Positions 34,777-43,965 of a stretch of DNA of 64,000 nucleotides are shown piece by piece; the stretch's first letter is position 1, and every line of letters begins with the position of its first letter. The DNA lies in the NCBI RefSeq assembly GCF_003194605.1, contig NZ_QHKY01000002.1, positions 372,001 to 436,000 of the forward strand, read 5' to 3'. This stretch comes from Nocardioides gilvus. Its GTDB lineage: Bacteria > Actinomycetota > Actinomycetes > Propionibacteriales > Nocardioidaceae. The notes under the pieces are model-generated. The model was given only the letters and a program-made list of their open reading frames with translations. It made no database searches and was not told the origin of the DNA. The position numbers and the translations under genes were made by a program.

Positions 34777-36999
34777 TCAGGCGGGGAAGGACTCGCCCTT
34801 CGCTGCCATCGCCTCCAGGTAGGCGCCCGGGAGGAAGCGGTCACCGTAGGCAGCAGCCAGCTCCTTCGCGCGCTTGATGAAGGCGTCGATGCCGATCTCG
34901 CCGTCAGCGGCCTCGTAGCCGGTGATGAACTGCGCAGCACCACCGAGGCGGGCCGGGAAGCCGATGCCCATGATCGAGCCGATGTTGGCCGCAGCGGCCG
35001 AGGTCAGCACGTTCTCCTCGAAGCACTTCGCGGTCTCGAGCGCCTCGATGAAGAGCATCCGCTCCTGGATGTCGACGAACGGGATCTGCTGCTCTGCCGG
35101 CGGGAACTCCTCCGTCAGGCCCGACCAGATGCCGGCGCGCTTGCCGTCCTCGTAGTCGTAGAAGCCCTTGCCGACCAGGCGCGAGGAGCGACCGATCTCG
35201 ATCATGCGGTCGACGACCTGCTTGGAGCCGTCCTTCGGCAACTGCAGACCGGCCTTCTCCACTGCGGCCTCGGTGGCCTTGCGGATCTTGACCATCAGCT
35301 CGAGGTTGAGCTCGTCGGAGATCTGCAGCGGCCCGACCGGGAAACCGGCCTGGGTCGCGGCACGCTCCAGGGAGACCGGGTGGACGCCCTCGCCGAGCAT
35401 CGCCAGACCCTCGTTGATCTGCACGCCGATGACGCGCGAGGTGTAGAAGCCACGGCTGTCGTTGACGACGATCGGGGTCTTCTTGATCATCTGGACCACG
35501 TCGTAGGCCTGGGCGAGCGCCTTGTCGGAGGTGCCCTCGCCGCGGATGATCTCCACCAGCGGCATCTTGTCGACCGGTGAGAAGAAGTGCAGACCGATGA
35601 AGTCGGCCGGGCGGTCGACGTTCTTGGCCAGACCGGTGATCGGCAGGGTCGAGGTGTTCGAGCAGAGCAGTGCGTCGGAGTTGACGAACGGCAGGATCTC
35701 GGCGAAGACCTTGGCCTTCAGGTCCGGGTCCTCGAAGACGGCCTCGATGACCAGGTCGCACCCGGTCAGGTCGGACGGCTCCGCGGTCGGGGTGATCCGG
35801 CCGAGGATCTCGTCGCTCTTCTCCTGCGTGATCTTGCCGCGGGAGACGGCCTTCTCGTTGATCTTGGCCGAGTACGCCTTGCCCTTCTCGGCGTTCTCGA
35901 GAGAGACGTCCTTGAGGACGACCTCCATGCCGGCGCGCGCACAGACGTACGCGATGCCCGCGCCCATCATGCCGGCGCCCAGGACGCCGACCTTCTTGGC
36001 GACGAACTTCTCGACGCCGCCGGGACGCAGCGACCCGGAGTTGATCGCGGAGAGGTCGAGGAAGAACGCCTGGATCATGTTCTTGGCGTTCTGGCCGGTG
36101 ACCAGCGAGGTGAAGTAGCGCGACTCGACCCGCGAGGCGGTGTCGAAGTCGGTGGAGGCACCCTCGACGGCAGCGGAGAGGATCGCCCGCTGCGCCGGGT
36201 AGTCGGCACCCTTGAGCTGCTTGCGCAGCAGGGCCGGGAAGGCCGGCAGGAAGGCAGCCAGCGCAGGTGAGGACGGCTTGCCACCGGGCATCTTGTAACC
36301 GGGACGGTCCCACGGCTGCTTGGCGGCGTTCTCGTCGTCGGCGTTGGCCAGGATCCACGCCTTGGCCGCGGGGAGCAGCTCCTCGCGGGTGGCGACCAGC
36401 TCGTCGACCAGACCCTTCTCCTTGGCGGCTGAGGCCTTGAAGCGCGGGCCCTGGAGCAGGACCTCCATCAGCGCGGTCTGCAGACCGAGCATCCGGACGG
36501 TACGCGTGACGCCACCGCCGCCGGGAAGCAGGCCGAGGCTGGCCTCGGGCAGGCCGATCTGGGTGCCGGGAGCGTCGAGCGCGATGCGGTGGTTGGCGGC
36601 CAGCGCGATCTCCAGGCCACCACCGAGAGCGGCGCCGTTGATCGCGGCGACCACCGGGACGGGCAGCGTCTCGAGCTTGCGCAGGGTGGCCTTCATGCCT
36701 TCGACCTCCGCGAACATGCGCGGGCCGTCGGCCTTGGTCACCTTCATCATGCCCTTGAGGTCACCACCGGCGAAGAAGGTCTTCTTGGCGCTGGCGATGA
36801 TGACGCCCTTGACGTCGCTGCCCTCGGCAGCGACCTCGTCGGCGAGGCGGTCGACGACGGCGGCCATCGAGCGGGCGTACAGCTCGTTCATGGTGTTGGC
36901 GCTGGCGGTGGGGTCGTCCAGGGTCAGGGTGACGACACCGTCGGCGTCCTTGTCGTAGCGGACTGCGGTCTGGTTCGCTTCGTTCAGATCAGTGCTCAT
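34777..36999 (-). CDS. fadB: Enoyl-CoA hydratase / 3-hydroxyacyl-CoA dehydrogenase (FadB/FadJ type)
   Basis: 740 residues. N-terminal crotonase domain with the oxyanion and glutamate motifs (TFFAGGDLKGMMKV; AAINGAALGGGLEIALAANHRIA; GLPEASLGLLPGGGGVTRTVRMLG). From about residue 340 the NAD-binding dehydrogenase domain: VGVLGAGMMGAGIAYVCARAGMEVVLKDVS, CSNTSTLPIT, FIGLHFFSPVDKMPLVEIIRG, then two C-terminal helical domains. It catalyses the middle two steps of beta-oxidation and partners FadA, whose gene lies 37 bases upstream. It should be transcribed with fadA from the divergent MerR promoter region. Confidence 0.95.
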   Translation of the reverse strand: MSTDLNEANQTAVRYDKDADGVVTLTLDDPTASANTMNELYARSMAAVVDRLADEVAAEGSDVKGVIIASAKKTFFAGGDLKGMMKVTKADGPRMFAEVEGMKATLRKLETLPVPVVAAINGAALGGGLEIALAANHRIALDAPGTQIGLPEASLGLLPGGGGVTRTVRMLGLQTALMEVLLQGPRFKASAAKEKGLVDELVATREELLPAAKAWILANADDENAAKQPWDRPGYKMPGGKPSSPALAAFLPAFPALLRKQLKGADYPAQRAILSAAVEGASTDFDTASRVESRYFTSLVTGQNAKNMIQAFFLDLSAINSGSLRPGGVEKFVAKKVGVLGAGMMGAGIAYVCARAGMEVVLKDVSLENAEKGKAYSAKINEKAVSRGKITQEKSDEILGRITPTAEPSDLTGCDLVIEAVFEDPDLKAKVFAEILPFVNSDALLCSNTSTLPITGLAKNVDRPADFIGLHFFSPVDKMPLVEIIRGEGTSDKALAQAYDVVQMIKKTPIVVNDSRGFYTSRVIGVQINEGLAMLGEGVHPVSLERAATQAGFPVGPLQISDELNLELMVKIRKATEAAVEKAGLQLPKDGSKQVVDRMIEIGRSSRLVGKGFYDYEDGKRAGIWSGLTEEFPPAEQQIPFVDIQERMLFIEALETAKCFEENVLTSAAAANIGSIMGIGFPARLGGAAQFITGYEAADGEIGIDAFIKRAKELAAAYGDRFLPGAYLEAMAAKGESFPA

Positions 37000-37036
37000 G
37001 TGTTTCTCAAAACCTTTCTGCGGACCGGAGTCCGAC

Positions 37037-38248
37037 TCAGACCAGCTCGACGATGGTGGCGATGCCCATGCCGCCGCCGACGCAGAGCGTGGCGAGGCCG
37101 CGACGCTGACCGCGTCGCTCGAGCTCGTCGATCAGGGTGCCGAGGATCATGGCGCCGGTCGCACCGAGCGGGTGGCCCATGGCGATGGCGCCACCGTTGA
37201 CGTTGGTGATCGAGTCGTCGATGCCCATGTCGCGCATGAAGCGCATGGCGACGGCGGCGAACGCCTCGTTGATCTCGAAGAGGTCGATGTCGGCCACCGT
37301 CAGGTTGGCCTTGGCGAGCGCCTTCTTCGCGGCGGGGCCGGGGCCCGTCAGCATGATGATCGGGTCGGCTCCGGAGACCGCGGTGGCGATGATCCGGGCG
37401 CGCGGGGTCAGACCGAGGTCCTTGCCGACCTGCTCGGAGCCGATCGCCATCAGCGCGGCGCCGTCGACGATGCCCGACGAGTTGCCGGCGTGGTGCACGT
37501 GGTTGATCTTCTCGAGCCAGTGGTACTTCTCCAGCGCCACGTCGTCGAAGCCGGCGTCGCGGCCGATCCCCGCGAAGGAGGGCTTGAGCTTCGCAAGGCC
37601 CTCGGCGGTCGTGCCGGTGCGGATGGTCTCGTCGTGGTCGAGGACGATCTGGCCGTTGATGTCGGTCACCGGAACGATCGCGTTCTTGAAGTAGCCGGCC
37701 TCCCACGCGGCGGCGGCGCGCGCGTGCGACTGGGCGGCGTACGTGTCGACGTCGGTGCGGCTGAAGCCCTCGACGGTCGCGATCAGGTCGGCGCCGATGC
37801 CCTGGGGCACGAAGGCGGACTTGAAGGCGGTCGCGGGGTCCTGGGCCCAGGGGCCACCGTCGGAGCCCATCGGGACGCGGCTCATCGACTCGACGCCACC
37901 GGCGAGGATCAGGTCCTCGAAGCCGGAGCGGACCCGCTGGGCAGCCTGGTTGACGGCCTCGAGGCCGGAGGCGCAGAAGCGGTTGAGCTGCACGCCCGCG
38001 ACCTCGTCGGGGTAGCCGGCTGCGAGCGCTGCGGTCTTGGCGATGTCGGCGCCCTGCTCACCCACCGGCGAGACGACTCCGAGGACGACGTCGTCGACCC
38101 GGCCGGGGTCGAAGCCCGGGTTGCGGTCCTTGACCGCTTCGAGGAGACCGACGGCGAGGTCGATCGGCTTGACCTCGTGGAGGGTGCCGTTGGCCTTGCC
38201 CCTTCCGCGCGGGGTCCGGATGTGGTCGTACACGAATGCTTCTGCCAT
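37037..38248 (-). CDS. fadA: Acetyl-CoA C-acyltransferase (thiolase)
   Basis: 403 residues with all thiolase landmarks: nucleophilic C92 in [28 protein letters not shown], the histidine in [18 protein letters not shown], and the second cysteine in [15 protein letters not shown]. Typical length. It performs the last, thiolytic step of beta-oxidation with FadB. First gene of the fadAB unit, divergent from a MerR-type gene. Confidence 0.95.
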   Translation of the reverse strand: MAEAFVYDHIRTPRGRGKANGTLHEVKPIDLAVGLLEAVKDRNPGFDPGRVDDVVLGVVSPVGEQGADIAKTAALAAGYPDEVAGVQLNRFCASGLEAVNQAAQRVRSGFEDLILAGGVESMSRVPMGSDGGPWAQDPATAFKSAFVPQGIGADLIATVEGFSRTDVDTYAAQSHARAAAAWEAGYFKNAIVPVTDINGQIVLDHDETIRTGTTAEGLAKLKPSFAGIGRDAGFDDVALEKYHWLEKINHVHHAGNSSGIVDGAALMAIGSEQVGKDLGLTPRARIIATAVSGADPIIMLTGPGPAAKKALAKANLTVADIDLFEINEAFAAVAMRFMRDMGIDDSITNVNGGAIAMGHPLGATGAMILGTLIDELERRGQRRGLATLCVGGGMGIATIVELV

Positions 38249-38292
38249 GACCGTCCTTGCTGGATCTGCTTGGATCGTGAATGTGAACCGAT

Positions 38293-38316
38293 TGTGACAC
38301 TATGACTGTCACAGTC
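38293..38316. promoter_or_regulatory. Overlapping palindromes in the fadA/MerR divergent promoter
   Basis: TGTGACA (38293-38299) and TGTCACA (38307-38313) are perfect 7-bp arms. Overlapping them, GACTGT-C-ACAGTC (38304-38316) is a second perfect palindrome. It is 45 bases before the fadA start and about 100 before the MerR start, in an AT-richer stretch. A likely operator for the MerR-type protein, inferred from position and symmetry. Confidence 0.6.
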
Positions 38317-38413
38317 GTCAAGAGTACGTGCAGAACGCGGTCCACACCATGGGTGATCCGCCTCACACGTGCTGGGCGGTGCGACCGAGACGAGACCCAG
38401 TCCTGGAGGTGTG

Positions 38414-39160
38414 ATGGCAGAGCAGGTGGAGAGCCCGGCGGAAGCCCTGGAGGCGGCCCGCGAACTGCTCACCCTCGACGAACTCACCGCGCGGGTCCAG
38501 ATGAGCGTGCGCAACGTCCGCTTCTACACGACCAAGGGGCTGGTCCCGCCGCCCATCCGGCGCGGCCGCTCGGGCTACTACACCCCCGACCACGTGGCCC
38601 GGCTCGCGCTGGTCCAGGAGCTGCAGGCCCACGGGTTCACCCTGGCCGCGATCGAGAAGTACGTCGCCGACATCCCCGACGACGCCTCGGCCGAGGACGT
38701 CGCCCTGCACCGCACCATGGTGGCGCCCTGGATGTCGGACCACCCGGTCGAGCTGTCCCGCGCAGACATCTGCGGGCGCGCCGGACGCGAGCTCGCCGAC
38801 GAGGACTTCGACACCCTCGAGGCGATGGAGATCCTCCATCCCCTGCCTGACGACCGCTACCAGGTCGCGGTCACCCAGCTCGCCGTCGGGCTCGGGCTGC
38901 TGGAGATCGGCTACCCGGTCGAGGCCGCCAAGGCCGCCCGCGAGCTCTACAACCGCCACGGCCAGGAGATGGCACGCGAACTGCTCGAGCTCTTCCGCAC
39001 CCAGGTCTGGCCGGCCTACCGCGAGTCAGGCATGACTCCCGAACGACTCCAGCAGGTCGTCGAGCGGATCAAGCCGCTCTCGGTCGCCTCGCTCGTGACC
39101 GCGTACGAAGCGGCGATGGACGCTGCGACGCGCGAGGACATCGCGCGCCGCAACCGCTGA
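38414..39160 (+). CDS. MerR-family regulator, probable regulator of fadAB
   Basis: 248 residues from ATG 38414, with GGAGG four bases upstream; GTG 38411 is also possible. N-terminal MerR helix-turn-helix: LLTLDELTARVQMSVRNVRFYTTKGLVPPPIRRGRSGYYTPDHVARLALVQELQAHGFTLAAIEKYV. The long C-terminal domain (about residues 75-248) lacks the metal-binding cysteines of heavy-metal MerR proteins (its one cysteine is in DICGRAGRELADE) and probably binds an acyl-CoA or lipid. Divergence from fadAB with palindromes between suggests local control. Confidence 0.88.
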   Translation: MAEQVESPAEALEAARELLTLDELTARVQMSVRNVRFYTTKGLVPPPIRRGRSGYYTPDHVARLALVQELQAHGFTLAAIEKYVADIPDDASAEDVALHRTMVAPWMSDHPVELSRADICGRAGRELADEDFDTLEAMEILHPLPDDRYQVAVTQLAVGLGLLEIGYPVEAAKAARELYNRHGQEMARELLELFRTQVWPAYRESGMTPERLQQVVERIKPLSVASLVTAYEAAMDAATREDIARRNR

Positions 39161-39175
39161 CGTACGCCCCCCGCC

Positions 39176-41839
39176 TCACTCGATGCGCGTCACCAGCGGC
39201 AGCCTCGAGCGCGCGCTCACCCAGACGATCGCGGCGGTGAGGAGCGGTAGCAGCACCACGATCGAGACGATCAGCAGCCACGGGATGTCGATGTAGGGGC
39301 CGGAGTTGCCGGAGTACAGGTCGCCCCGGGTGAGCGCACTGGCCATGCCGAGCCCGGGCACGAAGCCGACCGCAGCACCCAGCACGGCCCCGGTGGCGCC
39401 GACCAGCAGGGCGTACGACCCGGCCACCGCGCGCCGCGTCCGTGGCGCGCCCCCGACGGCCGACAGGGTCGCCAGGTCCGGACGCGCGTCCGAGAGCGCC
39501 AGGAAGGTCGCGGTCAGGGTGCCGGCCAGCATCAGCACGGCTCCGGCCACGGCCACCACGAGCAGGACCGTCTGCCACTCCTGCGACCTCGGTCCCCGCT
39601 CGATCCACGCCTCAGCGGTGGGGTCGATCTGCTGCAGTGCCTTGGTGATCAGCTGCTGCGTCTCCTCGTCGGCGACTCCACTCAGATGGACGCCCGTGAC
39701 GATCGGTTCCAGGCCCCGGTCCCGAGCCAGCTCCTCGGGCAGCATGGCGATGACCGACGCCACGCCTTCAGTCCTGACCAGCAGCGCAGGCAGCGCGACC
39801 TCGAGGTCCGGGGTGCGCGCCACCTCGTCCTCGTAGTCCCGCTCGACGACTCGCGACAGGACGACGTCACGCTCCCCCTCGACCTGGTCGGTGAAGACCA
39901 CGGCCCTCCCTGCCGCCAGGGCTTCGTCAGCTCGTTCGCGGACGTCTTCGCTCAGGTACACGTGACTGGTGTCGGGGGCGATCCCGATGGACGAGGCACC
40001 TCCTCCGCCGTGTGACATCGGCCCGAGGTCGTTGCCCTCGACGTCGTGGTCGACCTCCCAGTAGACGTAGTCGCCCTCCCGCTCCGCCTCGCCCAGGTCA
40101 GGACTCAACATCGGTGTCACCTCGACCTCGGGCGCGGCCTTCCCCGCCACCTCGGCGAGTGCGATGAGGCCTGCCTCGGCGTCCCGGCCCTCCTCCTCGG
40201 GGCTCCAGATGATCTGACCGTCGCCGACGGCGTGCGCGTAGATGTAGGTCTCGACGTACTCCTTGTCATCGCTGGCCACCGCGATCCCGATCGCCACGAC
40301 CCCAGCCACCGTCGCAGCGACCGCGGCGACGGCTGGGACCGTACGTCCACGGTGGCGCGACGCGTCGCGAGCGGCGTACCTGACCGGGAGCGGCAGCGGG
40401 CGTGCGAGTCGGGCCACCGTAGTGACGAGCACCGGCGCGACCAGGATCATCCCGACCATCGCGGCCACGGCGGAGGCGGCTACCGGGACGGCACTGGTGT
40501 AGTCACCCTGGGTGCCGAACCACGCACCCGCGACGCCGATGAGCAACAGCACCAGACCCAGCACGGGCGTACGCGGGTCGGGTGCAGCGTCCGCGCGCCG
40601 CCCGGCCATCACGGCGACCGGGTCCTGGCGCGACGCCAACCAGGCCGGGACCACGGCGGCGGCCAGCGCGGAGAGCAGGCCAAAGACCGCCACCGGAACC
40701 AACCAACCCCACGGCACCTCGAACGGGCCGAACCATTCCCCGTTGAACCGTTGCACCAACGGCTGGAACACTCTCGCGGTGGCCACGCCGAGCACCAGAC
40801 CGAGCGCGGTCGCGAGCGTCCCGAGCACCAGGCCGGCGGCGAGGATCACCCGGCGTGCCTGCCTCGGAGTGCCGCCCGCCATGGCGACCAGGGCCAAGGT
40901 ACGGGCCTGGCTCCGCGCGTTGACCGCAAAGGCCGGCCCGGCCAGCAACGCCACCTCGAGCAACGCCATCACGATCACCAGCAGGACCACGGTCAGGGTC
41001 TCCGCCTGGTCCCCTCCCCCACCGGTGGCGTCCTGCACCCAGGAGGCGGCCGAGGCGAAGGGCGGGTCCTCGATCACCGCGCGTGACCCGACGAAGAACC
41101 CTCGCTCGTTCAGTTCCTGGACGTCGGACCACGTAACCTCGACGCCCTCGACCAACCAGACCTGCGGCGCCTCGTCGGAGGCCCCGGTGTTGCGAGGACC
41201 CGTGTCGGCGATGAGCGAACCGATCGGCCCGAAGACCTTGAGCCCGTCGTACGTCGTGGCGTCGTTGCCGACCCCCACGACGACGGCGGGCTCCTCGACA
41301 CCCGGGATCTCGATCCGAGCGCCGATCGCGAAGCCAGCCTCCACGCTCGGCTCGCTGACGACGACCTCATGGGCACCGGCAGGCAGTCGTCCCTGGGTGA
41401 GCTCGAAGAGACCTCGCGTGATCGGATGGGTCAGGTCGACCTCGTCGGCCGTGAAACTGATCAGCCGCTTGTCGGAGTCGCGCACCTCCACCCGTTCGGT
41501 GCGCCTCTCCACGAAGTGGGCGTCGGGTCCGAGCACGGCCGCCACGTCCGTGAGGTCGGGGGCCTCGGCGAGACGATCACCGACCGGCCAACGCTCCCAG
41601 TCGAAGGGATCGGGCGCTTGGTCGACTGGTTTGCGGTACTCCGACCAGACGAGGGCCTCGGCGGCCCCCATCTTGCGCTCGATGCGCTCCTGGCCCGACA
41701 CCTGACTCGTGACGACGAGCGTGATCGCCGCGCTGACCACGAGGACGGGCAGCGCGATCATTGTCAGCACCAGGAGGCTGCGGAGCTTGTGCCTGAGTGC
41801 GTCGCGCGCGGCTATGCGCAGCGCGAATCCCCACCTCAT
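39176..41839 (-). CDS. FtsX-type ABC transporter permease
   Basis: 887 residues. A membrane segment near the start (LRSLLVLTMIALPVLVVSAAITLVV) is followed by a large extracytoplasmic domain, then two FtsX-like blocks of membrane helices around residues 285-480 (FAVNARSQARTLALVAMAGGTPRQARRVILAAGLVLGTLATALGLVLG) and 770-880 (SDARPDLATLSAVGGAPRTRRAVAGSYALLVGATGAVLGAAVGFVPGLG). A second extracytoplasmic domain lies between them. This is the duplicated MacB/LolC-type fold. With the ATPase immediately upstream it forms an exporter or mechanotransmitter for peptides or lipids. Confidence 0.9.
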   Translation of the reverse strand: MRWGFALRIAARDALRHKLRSLLVLTMIALPVLVVSAAITLVVTSQVSGQERIERKMGAAEALVWSEYRKPVDQAPDPFDWERWPVGDRLAEAPDLTDVAAVLGPDAHFVERRTERVEVRDSDKRLISFTADEVDLTHPITRGLFELTQGRLPAGAHEVVVSEPSVEAGFAIGARIEIPGVEEPAVVVGVGNDATTYDGLKVFGPIGSLIADTGPRNTGASDEAPQVWLVEGVEVTWSDVQELNERGFFVGSRAVIEDPPFASAASWVQDATGGGGDQAETLTVVLLVIVMALLEVALLAGPAFAVNARSQARTLALVAMAGGTPRQARRVILAAGLVLGTLATALGLVLGVATARVFQPLVQRFNGEWFGPFEVPWGWLVPVAVFGLLSALAAAVVPAWLASRQDPVAVMAGRRADAAPDPRTPVLGLVLLLIGVAGAWFGTQGDYTSAVPVAASAVAAMVGMILVAPVLVTTVARLARPLPLPVRYAARDASRHRGRTVPAVAAVAATVAGVVAIGIAVASDDKEYVETYIYAHAVGDGQIIWSPEEEGRDAEAGLIALAEVAGKAAPEVEVTPMLSPDLGEAEREGDYVYWEVDHDVEGNDLGPMSHGGGGASSIGIAPDTSHVYLSEDVRERADEALAAGRAVVFTDQVEGERDVVLSRVVERDYEDEVARTPDLEVALPALLVRTEGVASVIAMLPEELARDRGLEPIVTGVHLSGVADEETQQLITKALQQIDPTAEAWIERGPRSQEWQTVLLVVAVAGAVLMLAGTLTATFLALSDARPDLATLSAVGGAPRTRRAVAGSYALLVGATGAVLGAAVGFVPGLGMASALTRGDLYSGNSGPYIDIPWLLIVSIVVLLPLLTAAIVWVSARSRLPLVTRIE

Positions 41840-42561
41840 CAGAGGGCACCTTGTTCGAGTGGATCGCCGTACGCACCGGAGGCCGCTGCCTCGTCGACGA
41901 CGAGACCGTCACGCAGGAAGACCACCCGGTCGGCCCAGCCGGCGTGGCGCGCCTCGTGGGTGACGAGCACGCCTGCGGCTCCGGCGTCGCAGAAGTCGCG
42001 CAGCACGCGCAGCACCTCTTCACCGGTCTCGGTGTCCAGGGCTCCGGTCGGCTCGTCGGCCAGGATCAGGCGGCGCTCGCCGACCACCGAGCGGGCGATG
42101 GCGACGCGCTGCTGCTGACCACCCGACATCTCGTCGGGGAATCGGTCGGCGACCTCGGCGATCCCGACCCGCTCGAGGGCGATCATCGCCTTCTCGCGAG
42201 CCTCCTTGCGGGAGTCGCCGTCGAGCTCGCGCGGCAGTGCGACGTTTTCGGCGGCGGTGAGCGCCGGGATCAGGTTGTAGTCCTGGAAGACGTAACCCAC
42301 CGACGTACGCCGCACGCGAGCGCGCCCGGCCACGTCGAGGCCGGAAAGGTCGACACCCTCGATCAGGACCGAGCCCGACGTCGGGGTGTCGAGCCCACCG
42401 GCCAGGTTGAGCAGGGTCGACTTCCCGGAGCCAGAGGGTCCCATCACGGCGACGAGCTCGCCCGGGCGGGCGGTGAACGAGACGCCACGCAGGGCGGCGA
42501 CCCGGGTGGCCCCCTCACCGTGGACACGGGTCACGTTGTCGAGGTGCAGTACGGCGGTCAT
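41839..42561 (-). CDS. ABC transporter ATP-binding protein (MacB/LolD type)
   Basis: 240 residues: Walker A GPSGSGKST, Q-loop YVFQDYNLIPALTAAENVALP, signature MSGGQQQRVAIARSVV, Walker B LILADEPTGALD, H-loop LVTHEAR. The FQDYNLIPALTAAENV pattern is typical of the MacB/LolD/FtsE class that pairs with FtsX-type permeases. Its stop overlaps the permease start by one base and its start overlaps the PadR stop by four bases, giving a three-gene operon. Confidence 0.94.
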   Translation of the reverse strand: MTAVLHLDNVTRVHGEGATRVAALRGVSFTARPGELVAVMGPSGSGKSTLLNLAGGLDTPTSGSVLIEGVDLSGLDVAGRARVRRTSVGYVFQDYNLIPALTAAENVALPRELDGDSRKEAREKAMIALERVGIAEVADRFPDEMSGGQQQRVAIARSVVGERRLILADEPTGALDTETGEEVLRVLRDFCDAGAAGVLVTHEARHAGWADRVVFLRDGLVVDEAAASGAYGDPLEQGAL

Positions 42562-43208
42562 CGGGATTCCTCCGGCTGGATGGACGAGGCGGTCTTGGTC
42601 TGGTGGGATGCGCGACGCAGCCGCGCCTCGCAGTGGTCGAGCCAGCGGATCTCCGACTCGGCGTCGAAGACGAGCGAGTCAAGGACCAGGCTCCAGGCCA
42701 GGTCTTCGGTGGCGCTCTGGATCTCGCCGACCAGGGCCCCGGGGCGCCCGGCCCTCTTCGTACGCGTGTGGGCCTGCAGCGCGCTCATGGTGGCGGTGCG
42801 CTGCTGCTGGATGAGTCGACCGATGTCGACCCCGGGCAGGGTCACCGCGATCGCCAGCTTGATCGCCAACTCGTCGCGCGCCGGTTGGGTGCGCGGCACC
42901 GGGGTGCTGAACCACTCGGCAACCTCCGCGCGGCCGGCCTCGGTGATCTGGTAGCTCACCTGTCCGCGTTCCCCACCAGACTCGGACTGGGTCCCTGCTT
43001 CCCCGTCCGCCTCGGTCCGGTCGTCGACACCCCCGTGATCGACGACCGCAACCATTCCGTCGCGTTCGAGCCGGGACAGGGTCGTGTAGACCTGCCCCAC
43101 GTTGAGTGGCCAGGTCGCCCCGGTCCGCTGCTCGAACTCGGCGCGGAGTTGGTAGCCGTACATGGGGCCCTGCTCGAGCAGCGCCAACAGTGACTGTCTG
43201 ACCGACAT
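42558..43208 (-). CDS. PadR-family repressor of the FtsX-type transporter
   Basis: 216 residues. PadR winged helix: SLLALLEQGPMYGYQLRAEFEQRTGATWPLNVGQVYTTLSRLERDGMVAVVDHGG, a polar insert (DDRTEADGEAGTQSESGGERG), then YQITEAGRAEVAEWFSTPV and a C-terminal helical dimerisation domain. First gene of the operon, so autoregulation is expected. Paired operator-like sequences lie just upstream at 43250-43286. Confidence 0.92.
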   Translation of the reverse strand: MSVRQSLLALLEQGPMYGYQLRAEFEQRTGATWPLNVGQVYTTLSRLERDGMVAVVDHGGVDDRTEADGEAGTQSESGGERGQVSYQITEAGRAEVAEWFSTPVPRTQPARDELAIKLAIAVTLPGVDIGRLIQQQRTATMSALQAHTRTKRAGRPGALVGEIQSATEDLAWSLVLDSLVFDAESEIRWLDHCEARLRRASHQTKTASSIQPEESR

Positions 43209-43249
43209 CCGCGTCCTCCTTCCCTCTCGCCACGCGACGTCGCACGTGG

Positions 43250-43286
43250 ATACTCGGTATGTATATCAGGTATGCATACTCGGTAT
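43250..43286. promoter_or_regulatory. Two PadR-type operator half-palindromes
   Basis: ATACTCGGTAT occurs twice, at 43250-43260 and 43276-43286. Each is ATAC-N3-GTAT, and GTATATCAGGTAT lies between them. The start-to-start distance of 26 bases places two dimers on nearly the same helix face. The stretch is strikingly AT-rich and 42 bases upstream of the PadR start. Confidence 0.7.
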
Positions 43287-43311
43287 CCGTCATCAGAAGA
43301 GATGAAGGCAC

Positions 43312-43346
43312 AAAAAAGGGACCGACCGGATGGATCCGGTCGGTCC
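43312..43346 (-). terminator. Rho-independent terminator of the PPOX gene
   Basis: Perfect 12-bp stem GGACCGACCGGA / TCCGGTCGGTCC with a 4-base loop. On the minus strand it is followed by TTTTTT (43317-43312). It begins 16 bases after the stop at 43363. This is the cleanest intrinsic terminator in the window. Confidence 0.9.
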
Positions 43347-43362
43347 TTACGGGATCAGACAG

Positions 43363-43785
43363 TCAGCCCTTGGAGATCCGCAACCAAGGACGGGTGAGGT
43401 CGAACTGGCGACCGCTCACCTTGGTCGGCACGATCTCGACGACGTTGTACTTGTGTTCCTGGTCGACCCATGGCCGCAGCGGCACGTTCTCCGCGCGGTG
43501 CGCCTCGTCCTCGGGCAGCAGACGGGCACGGCCCTTGACGATGACGCTGCGCGCGCTCCGGTCGTCGTACTCGTCGATCTCGAAGGCCACGTCGTCGTTC
43601 ATCACGACGGCGAGGAGCTTGCTGCCCTCGGCCGTGCGGAAGAGGAGGGTCTCGTGGTCGACCGCGTAGTTGATGGGAGTGAGGTGCACTTCTTCAGCCA
43701 GGTGGAACGCGAGCCGACCGAACTCCTTGGAGCGCAGCAACTCCCAGCACTCGGCGGGTGTGAGGCTGCGGGTCGACTCGTCCAT
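43363..43785 (-). CDS. Pyridoxamine 5'-phosphate oxidase-family protein
   Basis: 140 residues of the PPOX-like split barrel: LLRSKEFGRLAFHLAEEVHLTPINYAVDHETLLFRTAEGSKLLAVVMNDDVAFEIDEYDDRSARSVIVKGRARLL. These small proteins bind FMN or F420 (some bind haem). The substrate is unknown. Single-gene unit ending in a strong terminator. Confidence 0.85.
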   Translation of the reverse strand: MDESTRSLTPAECWELLRSKEFGRLAFHLAEEVHLTPINYAVDHETLLFRTAEGSKLLAVVMNDDVAFEIDEYDDRSARSVIVKGRARLLPEDEAHRAENVPLRPWVDQEHKYNVVEIVPTKVSGRQFDLTRPWLRISKG

Positions 43786-43965
43786 GACTCCACGGTAGTC
43801 CTCCCGGAGCGTTGGGGACAGAGCAGGCGACGAGCGTCACGCGACCCGGCCGCCTGCGGACCGCTCTGCTGCTTTGCCCTCTTCACCCACCGTCGCATGG
43901 GATGCCCCGCGTCCTGCCCGGCCGACCCCCTCCCCCCACGAGGCAGACCCGCCTACGCTCGGGGC

